From the NCBI GenBank assembly GCA_902762305.1, contig CACWNW010000008.1:1-64000 (forward strand): a DNA stretch of 64,000 nt. Direction: 5' to 3'. Source of the stretch: Fibrobacter succinogenes. GTDB lineage: Bacteria > Fibrobacterota > Fibrobacteria > Fibrobacterales > Fibrobacteraceae. The notes under the pieces were generated by a model. That model had not been told where the DNA came from and made no database searches. It was given only the letters and a program-made list of their open reading frames with translations. Positions 27,797-35,075 of this stretch are shown piece after piece (the stretch's first letter is position 1; each line of letters opens with the position of its first letter). The translations under genes and the position numbers were made by a program.

Positions 27797-29356
27797 ATGA
27801 GCGTTACGATGCAAGAGGTGATGAAGCAGTCCGGTGTCGCGTTCGGCACGAGCGGTGCCCGCGGCCTGGTGACCGCGATGACGGACCGCGTGTGCTACGT
27901 TTATGCGCGCTGCTTTATCAAGTACTGCGAGGCAAGCTACAAGTGCGAACACACGATTGCGATTGCGGGCGACCTGCGTCCGAGTACCGAACGTATTCTG
28001 AAGGCGCTCGTGAAGGCGGGCGAGGACAGCGCGTGGAAGGTCGTGTACTGCGGGCGCATCCCGAGTCCGGCAATTGCGCTGTACGGTATCGACAAGGCGC
28101 TCCCGACCATCATGGTGACGGGGAGCCACATCCCGGCCGACCGCAACGGCATCAAGTTCAACCACCCGAAGGGCGAGATTTCCAAGAAGGACGAACAGGG
28201 AATCGTCTCGCAGGCGGTGGATTTTGACGAGAATATTTTTGATGCGGCTGGCATGCTGAAGGCCGCCCCGGAACTTCCGGCGGTCGAGATGGAAGCCGAG
28301 GAAAACTACTGCAAGCGCTATCCGGAATTCTTCGGCACGAAGGCCTTGCAGGGCCTCACCATCGGCGTGTACCAACATTCCGCCGTGGGCCGCGACATCG
28401 TGGTGAAGGTGCTCGAGAGTCTGGGTGCCGCCGTGAAGCCGTTTGCACGCAGCGAGACGTTTATCCCGGTCGATACCGAGGCTATCCGCAAGGAAGACGA
28501 GGAACTTGCCCGCGAGTTTGCGCACAAGGATTTCGTGGATGCGATTTTCAGTACCGACGGTGACAGCGACCGCCCGCTCTTGGCGGACGATGCGGGCATG
28601 TGGCTGCGTGGCGACGTGCTGGGCATCCTCGCTGCCCAGGCGCTTCACGTGAAGCGCATTGCAACTCCGGTGAGTTGCAACACGTCGCTCGAAAAATGCG
28701 GAAGCTTCGAGAAGATTTGCCGCACGCGTATCGGCAGCCCGTATGTAATCGCCGGCATGGAGAGCCTGGTCGATGCGGACGACCCGAGCGTTTCTGTCGC
28801 GGGTTACGAGGCGAACGGCGGCTTTTTGCTGCAGACCGACCTCACCCGCGAATTCAAGGATAGCGACGGACGTGGCGGCGAGACGCGCGCGACCCGCACG
28901 CTGCCGGCACTCCCGACCCGCGATGCGCTCCTCCCGATGATTGCCGTGATGGTCTGCGTGCGCGAAGAACGCATGTGCGTTGTCGACCTGCTCCGCAAGC
29001 TTCCCAAGCGCTTTACCGTGAGCGACCGCCTCAAGGAATTCCCGACCGAAGTTTCGAAGGCGAAACTCGCCGAAATCCGCGAGCAGAAGCTGGGCCACAA
29101 GCTGTTCGGTTCCCTTACCGCGAAGCCCTCCAAGTTCGCCCCGAAGGATTCCGCCCCCAAGCCGTTCCATGGCGAGGTTGTCGCGATCGACGAGACGGAC
29201 GGCTACCGCATGGAATTCGATTCCGGCGATATCGTGCACCTGCGCCCGAGCGGCAATGCGCCCGAGTTCCGCTGCTACGTGGAGACCGAATCGAAGGAAC
29301 GTTCCGCCGAACTGCTGGAAGGCTGCCTCAAGATTATGGAAGGCTGGCGCAAGTAA
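27797..29356 (+). CDS. Phosphomannomutase-like phosphohexomutase
   Basis: 519 residues from the ATG at 27797, which has AGAGG nearby; the frame is open further upstream but that part lies in the cysK intergenic gap. Superfamily signatures: FGTSGARGLV, phosphoserine loop TGSHIPADRNG (Ser110), metal loop STDGDSDRP, sugar loop EANGG, and phosphate-binding RPSGNAPEFRCYVE. The serine loop has HIPADRNG instead of the usual HNP, and the protein is longer than GlmM, so it differs from the mutase at 12393. It probably makes mannose-1-phosphate or glucose-1-phosphate for surface glycans or storage; substrate unproven. A hairpin at 29391 ends the unit. Confidence 0.85.
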   Translation: MSVTMQEVMKQSGVAFGTSGARGLVTAMTDRVCYVYARCFIKYCEASYKCEHTIAIAGDLRPSTERILKALVKAGEDSAWKVVYCGRIPSPAIALYGIDKALPTIMVTGSHIPADRNGIKFNHPKGEISKKDEQGIVSQAVDFDENIFDAAGMLKAAPELPAVEMEAEENYCKRYPEFFGTKALQGLTIGVYQHSAVGRDIVVKVLESLGAAVKPFARSETFIPVDTEAIRKEDEELAREFAHKDFVDAIFSTDGDSDRPLLADDAGMWLRGDVLGILAAQALHVKRIATPVSCNTSLEKCGSFEKICRTRIGSPYVIAGMESLVDADDPSVSVAGYEANGGFLLQTDLTREFKDSDGRGGETRATRTLPALPTRDALLPMIAVMVCVREERMCVVDLLRKLPKRFTVSDRLKEFPTEVSKAKLAEIREQKLGHKLFGSLTAKPSKFAPKDSAPKPFHGEVVAIDETDGYRMEFDSGDIVHLRPSGNAPEFRCYVETESKERSAELLEGCLKIMEGWRK

Positions 29357-29390
29357 AAGCGGCTCTTGTTTGAACAAAAATTTACGAATG

Positions 29391-29424
29391 GGCGGCACAC
29401 CTGCGGAGGGGTGTCGCCTTTTTT
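29391..29424 (+). terminator. Intrinsic terminator after the second mutase gene
   Basis: GGCGGCACACC and GGGTGTCGCC pair imperfectly around TGCGGAG and are followed by TTTTTT. Downstream, TATAAT at 29444-29449 is a candidate -10 for the next gene. Confidence 0.65.
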
Positions 29425-29551
29425 GAAAACTTTAATTTGTCTCTATAATTTAGCCTGTTGTAATACTATATTTGTATCAGTAGTCCCCTCCCTATTATCT
29501 TGTATACTACATGTTAATTAAAAATCTCAAATTTTTTCAAGGAATAAAAAA

Positions 29552-30514
29552 ATGAAAAAAATATTGGCAATGGTCCTGCTGTACACTTCCCTAAGTTCTG
29601 CCGTGTATGTTGGAGTTATGGGTTATCCGGTGCTTTGCCCTGACCGCATGCAGCGCGAAGTGTACCTTGATGCCGAAGACCATAACAACATATCCGGTAT
29701 TGTCGATGGTGAACAAAAGGTTCCGTACGGAGTTTCTTTCGCTCTAGGCCGAGTGGGTTTTGTGTATTGCAGGATGTCTTCTGAGCATCTGCAGCCGGTT
29801 CCCTATGACTATGCCGTTCTCCGCATGGACAATGAATGTCCGGCTGGCGGGTATAAGTTCAGGCGTCATCATGATACGGAAGACCATAACAACAACAACG
29901 CGACTAATTCGGATTTTTGGCCTAGCGTCATAGGCAAGGATGCCGACCTGGAATACTGCTTTATGCCGGCTACTCCCGGTGCGACGGCCAATTTCCCTGT
30001 AAAGCTCTTCGGTAGATTTGGCGTTTTTGGCACGTACCGTAACGGAACGGTGCACTATACCCAAATACTCGTTGACGATGAAGACAGCAAGAATGCGAAT
30101 TCGTGGCATTGGTATGGGCAAGATAATAACACGAACCTCATAAACCGAATCAAGGCGATTGTGAGCGATAAGGGAAAGGATACCTATTATAGTTTCTCCT
30201 GGGTGGATCCGTTCTGGGATAAGATTGGTATCGTTGACGCTCCTACCTTTGCAGAGAACGTGATTGACAATGCTGTGCCCGAAGTGAAGGGTTTTGGCCG
30301 CTCTGCAGTGAGCTTCGAGCTCAAGTCTGCGGGTATTGCCGTTGTTACCATTTCGAACTTGAATGGAGCCGAGGTTGCGAAGATCACGACGAATTTCTTG
30401 CCGTCTGGCCTCCATCGCGTGGAATGGCATTCCGGAGCCGTGCCTAACGGCCGCTACGTCGTGACCATCGAACACAATGGCAAGGTTAGCGGAAAGAATG
30501 TGATTCTGAAGTAA
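29552..30514 (+). CDS. Secreted protein of unknown function with C-terminal FlgD/sorting-like domain
   Basis: 320 residues. A signal peptide (MKKILAMVLLYTSLSSA) is followed by a globular part (about 20-235) with many Asn, Asp, His and Trp and several Cys, which I do not recognise. The C-terminal part (about 245-320) is a small beta-sandwich of the FlgD-like/type-A sorting kind: ELKSAGIAVVTISNLNGAEV, then LPSGLHRVEW, then NGRYVVTIEHNGK. Such domains close many exported Fibrobacter enzymes, so this is probably a surface or extracellular protein. AAGGA precedes the ATG. It is flanked on both sides by terminators, so it is transcribed alone. The gene is more A+T-rich than its neighbours. Confidence 0.7.
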   Translation: MKKILAMVLLYTSLSSAVYVGVMGYPVLCPDRMQREVYLDAEDHNNISGIVDGEQKVPYGVSFALGRVGFVYCRMSSEHLQPVPYDYAVLRMDNECPAGGYKFRRHHDTEDHNNNNATNSDFWPSVIGKDADLEYCFMPATPGATANFPVKLFGRFGVFGTYRNGTVHYTQILVDDEDSKNANSWHWYGQDNNTNLINRIKAIVSDKGKDTYYSFSWVDPFWDKIGIVDAPTFAENVIDNAVPEVKGFGRSAVSFELKSAGIAVVTISNLNGAEVAKITTNFLPSGLHRVEWHSGAVPNGRYVVTIEHNGKVSGKNVILK

Positions 30515-30542
30515 TTCAGGGCGATTTTTCCGGTTATTTGGG

Positions 30543-30573
30543 TTGCGGTCCGTTGACGGGCCGCAATCTTTTT
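30543..30573 (+). terminator. Intrinsic terminator
   Basis: TTGCGGTCCG and CGGGCCGCAA form a 10-bp stem with one T-G pair around TTGA, followed by TCTTTTT. Confidence 0.8.
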
Positions 30574-30622
30574 ATCTTATATTTATCTACACGCCTTTTG
30601 GCATCAGGAATGGAGTTGGTTT

Positions 30623-32554
30623 ATGAATTTTCTATCGCACTGCATGGTGCCTTCGTGCATTGCCGTTGCCGCTTTTTCGGTGGCCGTCTCTGCGCAGACC
30701 AAGGTTATTGTTGACTCGGGAAAAAAGTACCAGGTTTTTGAAGGCTGGGGTACGAGCCTCTGCTGGTGGGCCGTGAAGGCGGGCGCCTGGAGTGAAGAAA
30801 ACAGGAGCAAGCTTATCGGCGCGATTGCCGACCCCGATACGGGCCTTGGCTACACGATTTTCCGCTACAACATCGGCGGTGGCGACCAGCCGGGCCACAA
30901 CCACCTTACGAAGGGTGACGGCGGCGGCAAGGTCCCGGGTTACAAGCCCACCGAGAAGGGTGATTACGACTGGACTGCCGACCCGTACCAGCGTGCGATT
31001 GCGATTGAACTTTCCAAGCGCGTGAAGGACCCGATATTCGAGGCGTTCAGCAATTCGCCCCCGTGGTGGATGACGAAGAGCGGGTGTGTTTCGGGCAGTA
31101 GCGACGGCAGCGACAACCTCAAGCCCGACTACTTCGACGATTTCGCGGACTACCTCTCCGAGGTGGCGCTGCATTTCAAGACGGAATGGGGTATCACGTT
31201 CCGTACGGTGGAGCCGTTCAACGAGCCGAGTGCAGGCTGGTGGAAGGCGAACGGCGGGCAGGAAGGCTGCGGATTCAAGAACAACCAGTCGCAGATGATT
31301 GTGGAACTCGGCAAGGCGCTCCAGAAGAAGGGGCTCTTCCCGGAAACGTCGGTGAGCGCTGCCGACGAGACGTCCATCAAGCAGGCGCACGACCAGCTGG
31401 GCAACTACACCGCGGAGGCGCTTTCGTACTTGGGACAGGTGAACACGCACAGCTATTCCGACGGCAGCTACCGCAAGCAGCTCTTCAACCGCGCCTTCGG
31501 CCTGAACAAGCGCCTTTGGCAGTCCGAAACGGGCCCGCTCAGCAAGAGCGGCGACGAGCATATCGCGCTCTGGATGGCGAACGTGATTATCCAGGACCTG
31601 CGCGACATGCATGCGGAAGCGTGGATAGATTGGCAGATTGGCGACCCGGCCGAGAACTGGCGCAGTCTTGCGCTCAACCATAGCAAGCAGACCTTTACGC
31701 CGAACGCGCGCTACTACATGCATGCCGCGTTCAGCCGCTATATTCGTCCGGGGTCCCGCATTATCGACAGCGACAACGGCAATACGCTCGCAGCGCTCCG
31801 CCCCGACGGCGCCTTGGTGCTTGTGGTCCGCAACAGCGGTTCGTCCGATGTCCGGTACAGTTTCGACTTGACGGGGTTCGACAAGATTGGGTCGACCGCG
31901 AAGGTCGTGCGGTTCGAGCTCCCGGGCAGCCTGAAGGCGCAGGACGACATCGCAGTTTCGGGCAAGGCGCTCTCGATGACGGCGAAGGCCAATACGATTA
32001 CCACGATGGTGATTGACGGTGCCGAGGGTGGCGCCTGCAAGCCGAGCGAAATCATCCCGTACGTGAAAATCCACAGCAATACCGGCTGGGACGAGACGAC
32101 CGACGTGCAGGTGCGCAAGGGCGACTCGCTGGTGATTGGCCCGCATCCGTGGGAAGGCGGCCGCTGGGTATGGACCGGCCCGAAGAACTTTAGCAGCACC
32201 AGCCGCGAAATCCGCTTCAAGAAGATGGACGGCACCATGAGCGGCTACTACAAGGCAGTCCACACGAACGCTTCGGGCTGCGAAGGCTCCGTGACGTTCA
32301 AGGTGGTGGTGGACGATCCGGACCATCCCTTCGTGGAGCCGGACACGACCGTGCAGGACACTCCTGCGGTGGTGCTGCCCGGGTTCGTGCGCGACAATGC
32401 GGGTGGCGTTATCCGTGCGGGCGAGCCGGTGCAGGTGTTCGACATGCAGGGCTCGTTCCTCAGGAGCCTGCCCGAATTCCGCTCGCGGCTCTTCCGTCCG
32501 GGAATCTACATCGTGAAACAGGGAAACAGCATCCGCCAGGTGCGTGTGAGGTAA
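30623..32554 (+). CDS. Secreted GH30 glycoside hydrolase (endo-beta-1,6-galactanase/xylanase-like)
   Basis: 643 residues. The signal peptide ends at VSAQTK, and a GH30 (beta/alpha)8 barrel plus side beta-domain covers about 25-475. The early motif GWGTSLCWWA is typical. The acid/base lies in VEPFNEPSAGWW (Glu201) and the nucleophile in LWQSETGPL (Glu302). The GGDQPGHNH and SNSPPWWM segments fit the endo-beta-1,6-galactanase-like GH30 branch, though xylanase activity cannot be excluded. A beta domain (about 480-570, WVWTGPKNFSSTSREI) and a C-terminal module (VQVFDMQGSFLRSL...GIYIVKQGNSIRQVRV) follow. The latter matches the sorting-type tails of other secreted proteins here. GGAG precedes the ATG. 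Confidence 0.88.
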   Translation: MNFLSHCMVPSCIAVAAFSVAVSAQTKVIVDSGKKYQVFEGWGTSLCWWAVKAGAWSEENRSKLIGAIADPDTGLGYTIFRYNIGGGDQPGHNHLTKGDGGGKVPGYKPTEKGDYDWTADPYQRAIAIELSKRVKDPIFEAFSNSPPWWMTKSGCVSGSSDGSDNLKPDYFDDFADYLSEVALHFKTEWGITFRTVEPFNEPSAGWWKANGGQEGCGFKNNQSQMIVELGKALQKKGLFPETSVSAADETSIKQAHDQLGNYTAEALSYLGQVNTHSYSDGSYRKQLFNRAFGLNKRLWQSETGPLSKSGDEHIALWMANVIIQDLRDMHAEAWIDWQIGDPAENWRSLALNHSKQTFTPNARYYMHAAFSRYIRPGSRIIDSDNGNTLAALRPDGALVLVVRNSGSSDVRYSFDLTGFDKIGSTAKVVRFELPGSLKAQDDIAVSGKALSMTAKANTITTMVIDGAEGGACKPSEIIPYVKIHSNTGWDETTDVQVRKGDSLVIGPHPWEGGRWVWTGPKNFSSTSREIRFKKMDGTMSGYYKAVHTNASGCEGSVTFKVVVDDPDHPFVEPDTTVQDTPAVVLPGFVRDNAGGVIRAGEPVQVFDMQGSFLRSLPEFRSRLFRPGIYIVKQGNSIRQVRVR

Positions 32555-32599
32555 TTCCCGCCAAGAACAATACCGCAACTAATTTTCTATACTTTGTTT

Positions 32600-33370
32600 A
32601 TGCTTTTACAGACAACCCCACGTAAGGTCATCCTGGCCATAATCGCGGTCCTGCTGCTCGTTACCACGGGCAAGGACTGGTACGATTTTGCGCAATGTGG
32701 TGCTGTCGACCACTGCATCGCCTCGGCGCTCGGCCTGCAGCTCTATACGAAGTCCGCGATATCGCTGCTGGTTACGGTGCTCGCCTTCATGGTCTCGGCG
32801 CAGGCGTTCAGCCCGCGCGACCGCAGGTTCCTGCGTATCGCTTTCGTGTGCTCGCTACTCGGTGACTTCAGCTTCAGCCTTTTCAGGGCGCTCACTCCCC
32901 CCGAATACGTTACGACGAGCGACGTGCTCGGCATTCTGTTCTTCATGGCGTTCCTTGCCGTGCTTATCCACAGGCATTCGCGTACTTCCGAAACGGACCT
33001 GTACTGCCATAACGTGTACTGGCGGCTCCTGGGCACAATAACCGCCGTCGCCATTATCCTTTACGCGCTCGGCGCCTTCAGCATCATGGTGGCGATGGTG
33101 CTCGCCTATGCGTTCTATATCGTGACGTCTACTGTCGTGGGTGCCATTGCGCCGTTCAAGGGGTACTACCCCGCGAAGAACGCGCTGTTTGTCCGCTGGG
33201 GCATGATCACCTTCTTTGTCGGCGACGTGCTTGTCGGGCTCTCGATGATTTCGGGTGCCGACCATAGCGCGATGGAGACAATCTCCGCAATCGCGAACAA
33301 CTTTATCTGGTGGTTCTACGTGCCCGCGCAGCTTATGCTCATCAAGTCGTGCACGCGTCTCGAGAATTAG
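32600..33370 (+). CDS. YhhN/TMEM86 family membrane protein (lysoplasmalogenase-like)
   Basis: 256 residues, about eight hydrophobic helices, inner membrane. The conserved YhhN features are seen as FVCSLLGDFSFSL, FFVGDVLVGLS and the end YVPAQLMLIKS, with two membrane-embedded GD pairs. Animal TMEM86 members hydrolyse the vinyl-ether bond of lysoplasmalogens; the bacterial substrate is not settled. The ATG at 32600 is chosen over a TTG six bases earlier. TATACT ends 6 nt before this ATG and no Shine-Dalgarno exists, so the mRNA may be leaderless. Confidence 0.8.
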   Translation: MLLQTTPRKVILAIIAVLLLVTTGKDWYDFAQCGAVDHCIASALGLQLYTKSAISLLVTVLAFMVSAQAFSPRDRRFLRIAFVCSLLGDFSFSLFRALTPPEYVTTSDVLGILFFMAFLAVLIHRHSRTSETDLYCHNVYWRLLGTITAVAIILYALGAFSIMVAMVLAYAFYIVTSTVVGAIAPFKGYYPAKNALFVRWGMITFFVGDVLVGLSMISGADHSAMETISAIANNFIWWFYVPAQLMLIKSCTRLEN

Positions 33371-33384
33371 ACTTTTTCAGGGTA

Positions 33385-33549
33385 CAAAAAAAGGCATCCG
33401 TCCACGGTGGAACACTCGAAACTACTATTGTTAAAAGATAGCAGTGCCTTGGTGCTTCGTTTTTCGCGTCAAAGCGCGCCTAAACTAGACCACAAGAGCC
33501 ACGAGCTGATATTATCTTGTTAGATCGGGCGTTAATCCGTGCGATGCCT
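33385..33549 (-). ncRNA. Probable structured RNA, 6S-like, downstream of zapA
   Basis: On the minus strand about 158 nt are closed by AGGCAUC at the 5' end pairing with GAUGCCU at the 3' end. CACGG/CCGUG extends the stem, and UUUUUUU follows directly, as in a terminated small RNA. Inside, AAGAU/AUCUU, CUUG.GGU/ACC.AAG and GCG/CGC segments pair in register, giving one long rod with an open middle, the general shape of 6S RNA. The size (about 160-165 nt with tail) and the position behind zapA also fit 6S, which lies next to zapA in enterobacteria. No primary-sequence match to a known 6S can be claimed, and another small RNA is possible. A TGTAAT hexamer just upstream could be its -10. Confidence 0.55.
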
Positions 33550-33645
33550 GTATTACAAATATACCTTATTTCCAGTACTAAATCAATAGGCGAATTGCCG
33601 TATTTTGCACTTTGTTTGTCATGAAATTGTAAAAAAGCAGGAAAC

Positions 33646-33975
33646 CTAGACCCAGTCGCTGTCCCTGCTTTCCGCATGCTCCAGCCCTTCGTCCAAGAGC
33701 GCCGTTACTTCCTTGACTCCGCTGTTCAGTTCGTCCCGCTCCACCTTGAGGTGGTGGACCATCCTCTTGAGCTCGACAATCTGCTGGCTGAGCTCGAGGG
33801 CCAGAAGCGCGAACTTCTTGCCCGCTTCGAGGTTGTAGCGGTCGTAACTGGCGTAGCGCTCGTCGATGTGGTCGACGATATCCTTGAGGTCCCCGTCGGG
33901 AAGGTCGGTCCTTATCTGCAACCGTTCGCCCGCGACAGTTACGCTTACTGATCTGTGCGAATTCATTTCTGCCAT
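33646..33975 (-). CDS. zapA: Cell-division protein ZapA
   Basis: 109 residues, ZapA family, which bundles FtsZ filaments at the septum. The N-terminal part has SVSVTVAGERLQIRTDLPDG and the beta-alpha head ends in DHIDERYASY. The rest is a helix with heptad Leu/Ile pattern (FALLALELSQQIVELKRMVHHL), the expected dimer/tetramer coiled coil. Start ATG at 33975; a second ATG 9 nt later is possible. It is co-directional with the coiled-coil gene 43 bp upstream and is followed by the 6S-like RNA. Confidence 0.85.
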   Translation of the reverse strand: MAEMNSHRSVSVTVAGERLQIRTDLPDGDLKDIVDHIDERYASYDRYNLEAGKKFALLALELSQQIVELKRMVHHLKVERDELNSGVKEVTALLDEGLEHAESRDSDWV

Positions 33976-34018
33976 TATTTCAATCCTACGCCGAATGGAT
34001 CGTCATCCATCAGCATTT

Positions 34019-34906
34019 TTAGCCGAAAAAACTGGTAGGCGAGCCTCCGTTGCTCGCGAAGAGGTCCGGTTCCTTCTCATTGGCTGGGTGGATCTCGATG
34101 GGCTCGTCCTCTTCTTCGGTTGCCTGGTTGAAGTCGAGTTCGGGCTCCTTGAATTCTTCTGTTGGCGCCTCGGCGACCTGCAGTTCTTCGGCGGGTTCTG
34201 CCGCCTGTTCCGCGGGCTCTTCGGCCTGGACTTCGCTTGCCGCTTCGGGTTCGTCGGCGAAGGAAACGTTCACCGGGATTTCGGTGCCGAGTTCGCTCTC
34301 GATGGTGGAGACCATCTGCTTGAACTGTTCCTGCGCCTGCAGGATTTCTTCGCCCTGTTCCTTGATGGTCTCGTTGAGGCTTGCCTTCTCGGCATTCAGG
34401 GCTTCGATGGTGGCGTCCTTCTCGGCGAGCGCGCGGCCCATCTCTTCGATTTTCCCGTTCAGGATAGCTTCGTTCGCCTTGACGACTGCGCAGTCGTTGC
34501 GGAGGGCGTTCGCGACGTCTTCGCGTTCCCGGATGTCGCTGTTGAGTTTCGATATTTCGGCCTCGGAGGCCTGCAGGCTCTCGTTTGCCTGGTTCAGCAT
34601 GTTCTCGAGGTCCGAGATGCGGGCGTTCGCGGTCGCGAGCGAGCCCTGAAGTTCGTCAATCGTTCCCTGCTTCTGGTTGAGGGCCTCGTCCTGCGCGGCG
34701 GCCTGGTTGGCGCGGGCGGTCAGGGCGGCCTTGCAGTCGGTGAGTTCGGCGTTCAGGCTGTCGAGGACGAGGTTCCTGTCCTGGAGTTCGGCCTTCGCTC
34801 CCGAAAGGGACTGCTTAAGATTTGCGACCTCTTGCCGTAGGTTGCGGACGGTTGCCAGTACTCCATCCACCCGCTGCGAGAGAAGATTGATATTCTCTAA
34901 ATTCAT
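34019..34906 (-). CDS. Long coiled-coil protein paired with zapA
   Basis: 295 residues, cytoplasmic. Residues 1-200 form an almost unbroken coiled coil (LRQEVANLKQSLSGAKAEL, then LQGSLATANARISDLENML and similar). After about residue 210 comes a very acidic, Pro/Ala/Glu-rich tail (EEPAEQAAEPAEELQV), ending GGSPTSFFG. I do not recognise a named family. Because it sits 43 bp upstream of zapA in the same direction, a division role as a partner of ZapA or FtsZ, much like ZapB, is a reasonable inference. The conserved-looking tip SFFG could be a docking peptide. ATG has CGGAG upstream. Confidence 0.75.
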   Translation of the reverse strand: MNLENINLLSQRVDGVLATVRNLRQEVANLKQSLSGAKAELQDRNLVLDSLNAELTDCKAALTARANQAAAQDEALNQKQGTIDELQGSLATANARISDLENMLNQANESLQASEAEISKLNSDIREREDVANALRNDCAVVKANEAILNGKIEEMGRALAEKDATIEALNAEKASLNETIKEQGEEILQAQEQFKQMVSTIESELGTEIPVNVSFADEPEAASEVQAEEPAEQAAEPAEELQVAEAPTEEFKEPELDFNQATEEEDEPIEIHPANEKEPDLFASNGGSPTSFFG

Positions 34907-35075
34907 TTATCGCTCCGTAAAAATCAGGGGATACATATCACCACTAAAAAGATATATAAAAAACGGACCCTAAAGTATGAAAAAAAACATAAAAGTTGGG
35001 ATTGCGCCAAAAGACGGTATTTTTGATGTTTGTCCGTAATTTGTGCGGGAGGGGCTTTTTTACTTTTGAAGGAGT

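Noticed and set aside
27725-29398. A 557-codon antisense frame opposite the second mutase
   Set aside because: Same cause; the plus-strand gene has all phosphohexomutase motifs, and the antisense product shows none.
30632-32578. A 648-codon open frame on the minus strand opposite the GH30 gene
   Set aside because: It is a shadow from the G/C-rich third positions of a clear GH30 gene; the translated sequence has no recognisable motif and no Shine-Dalgarno.
33385-33549. SRP RNA or tmRNA in place of the 6S-like RNA
   Set aside because: No SRP core (GGAAG...AGCAG type) is visible, and at about 160 nt it is too short for tmRNA; a 6S-like rod fits better.
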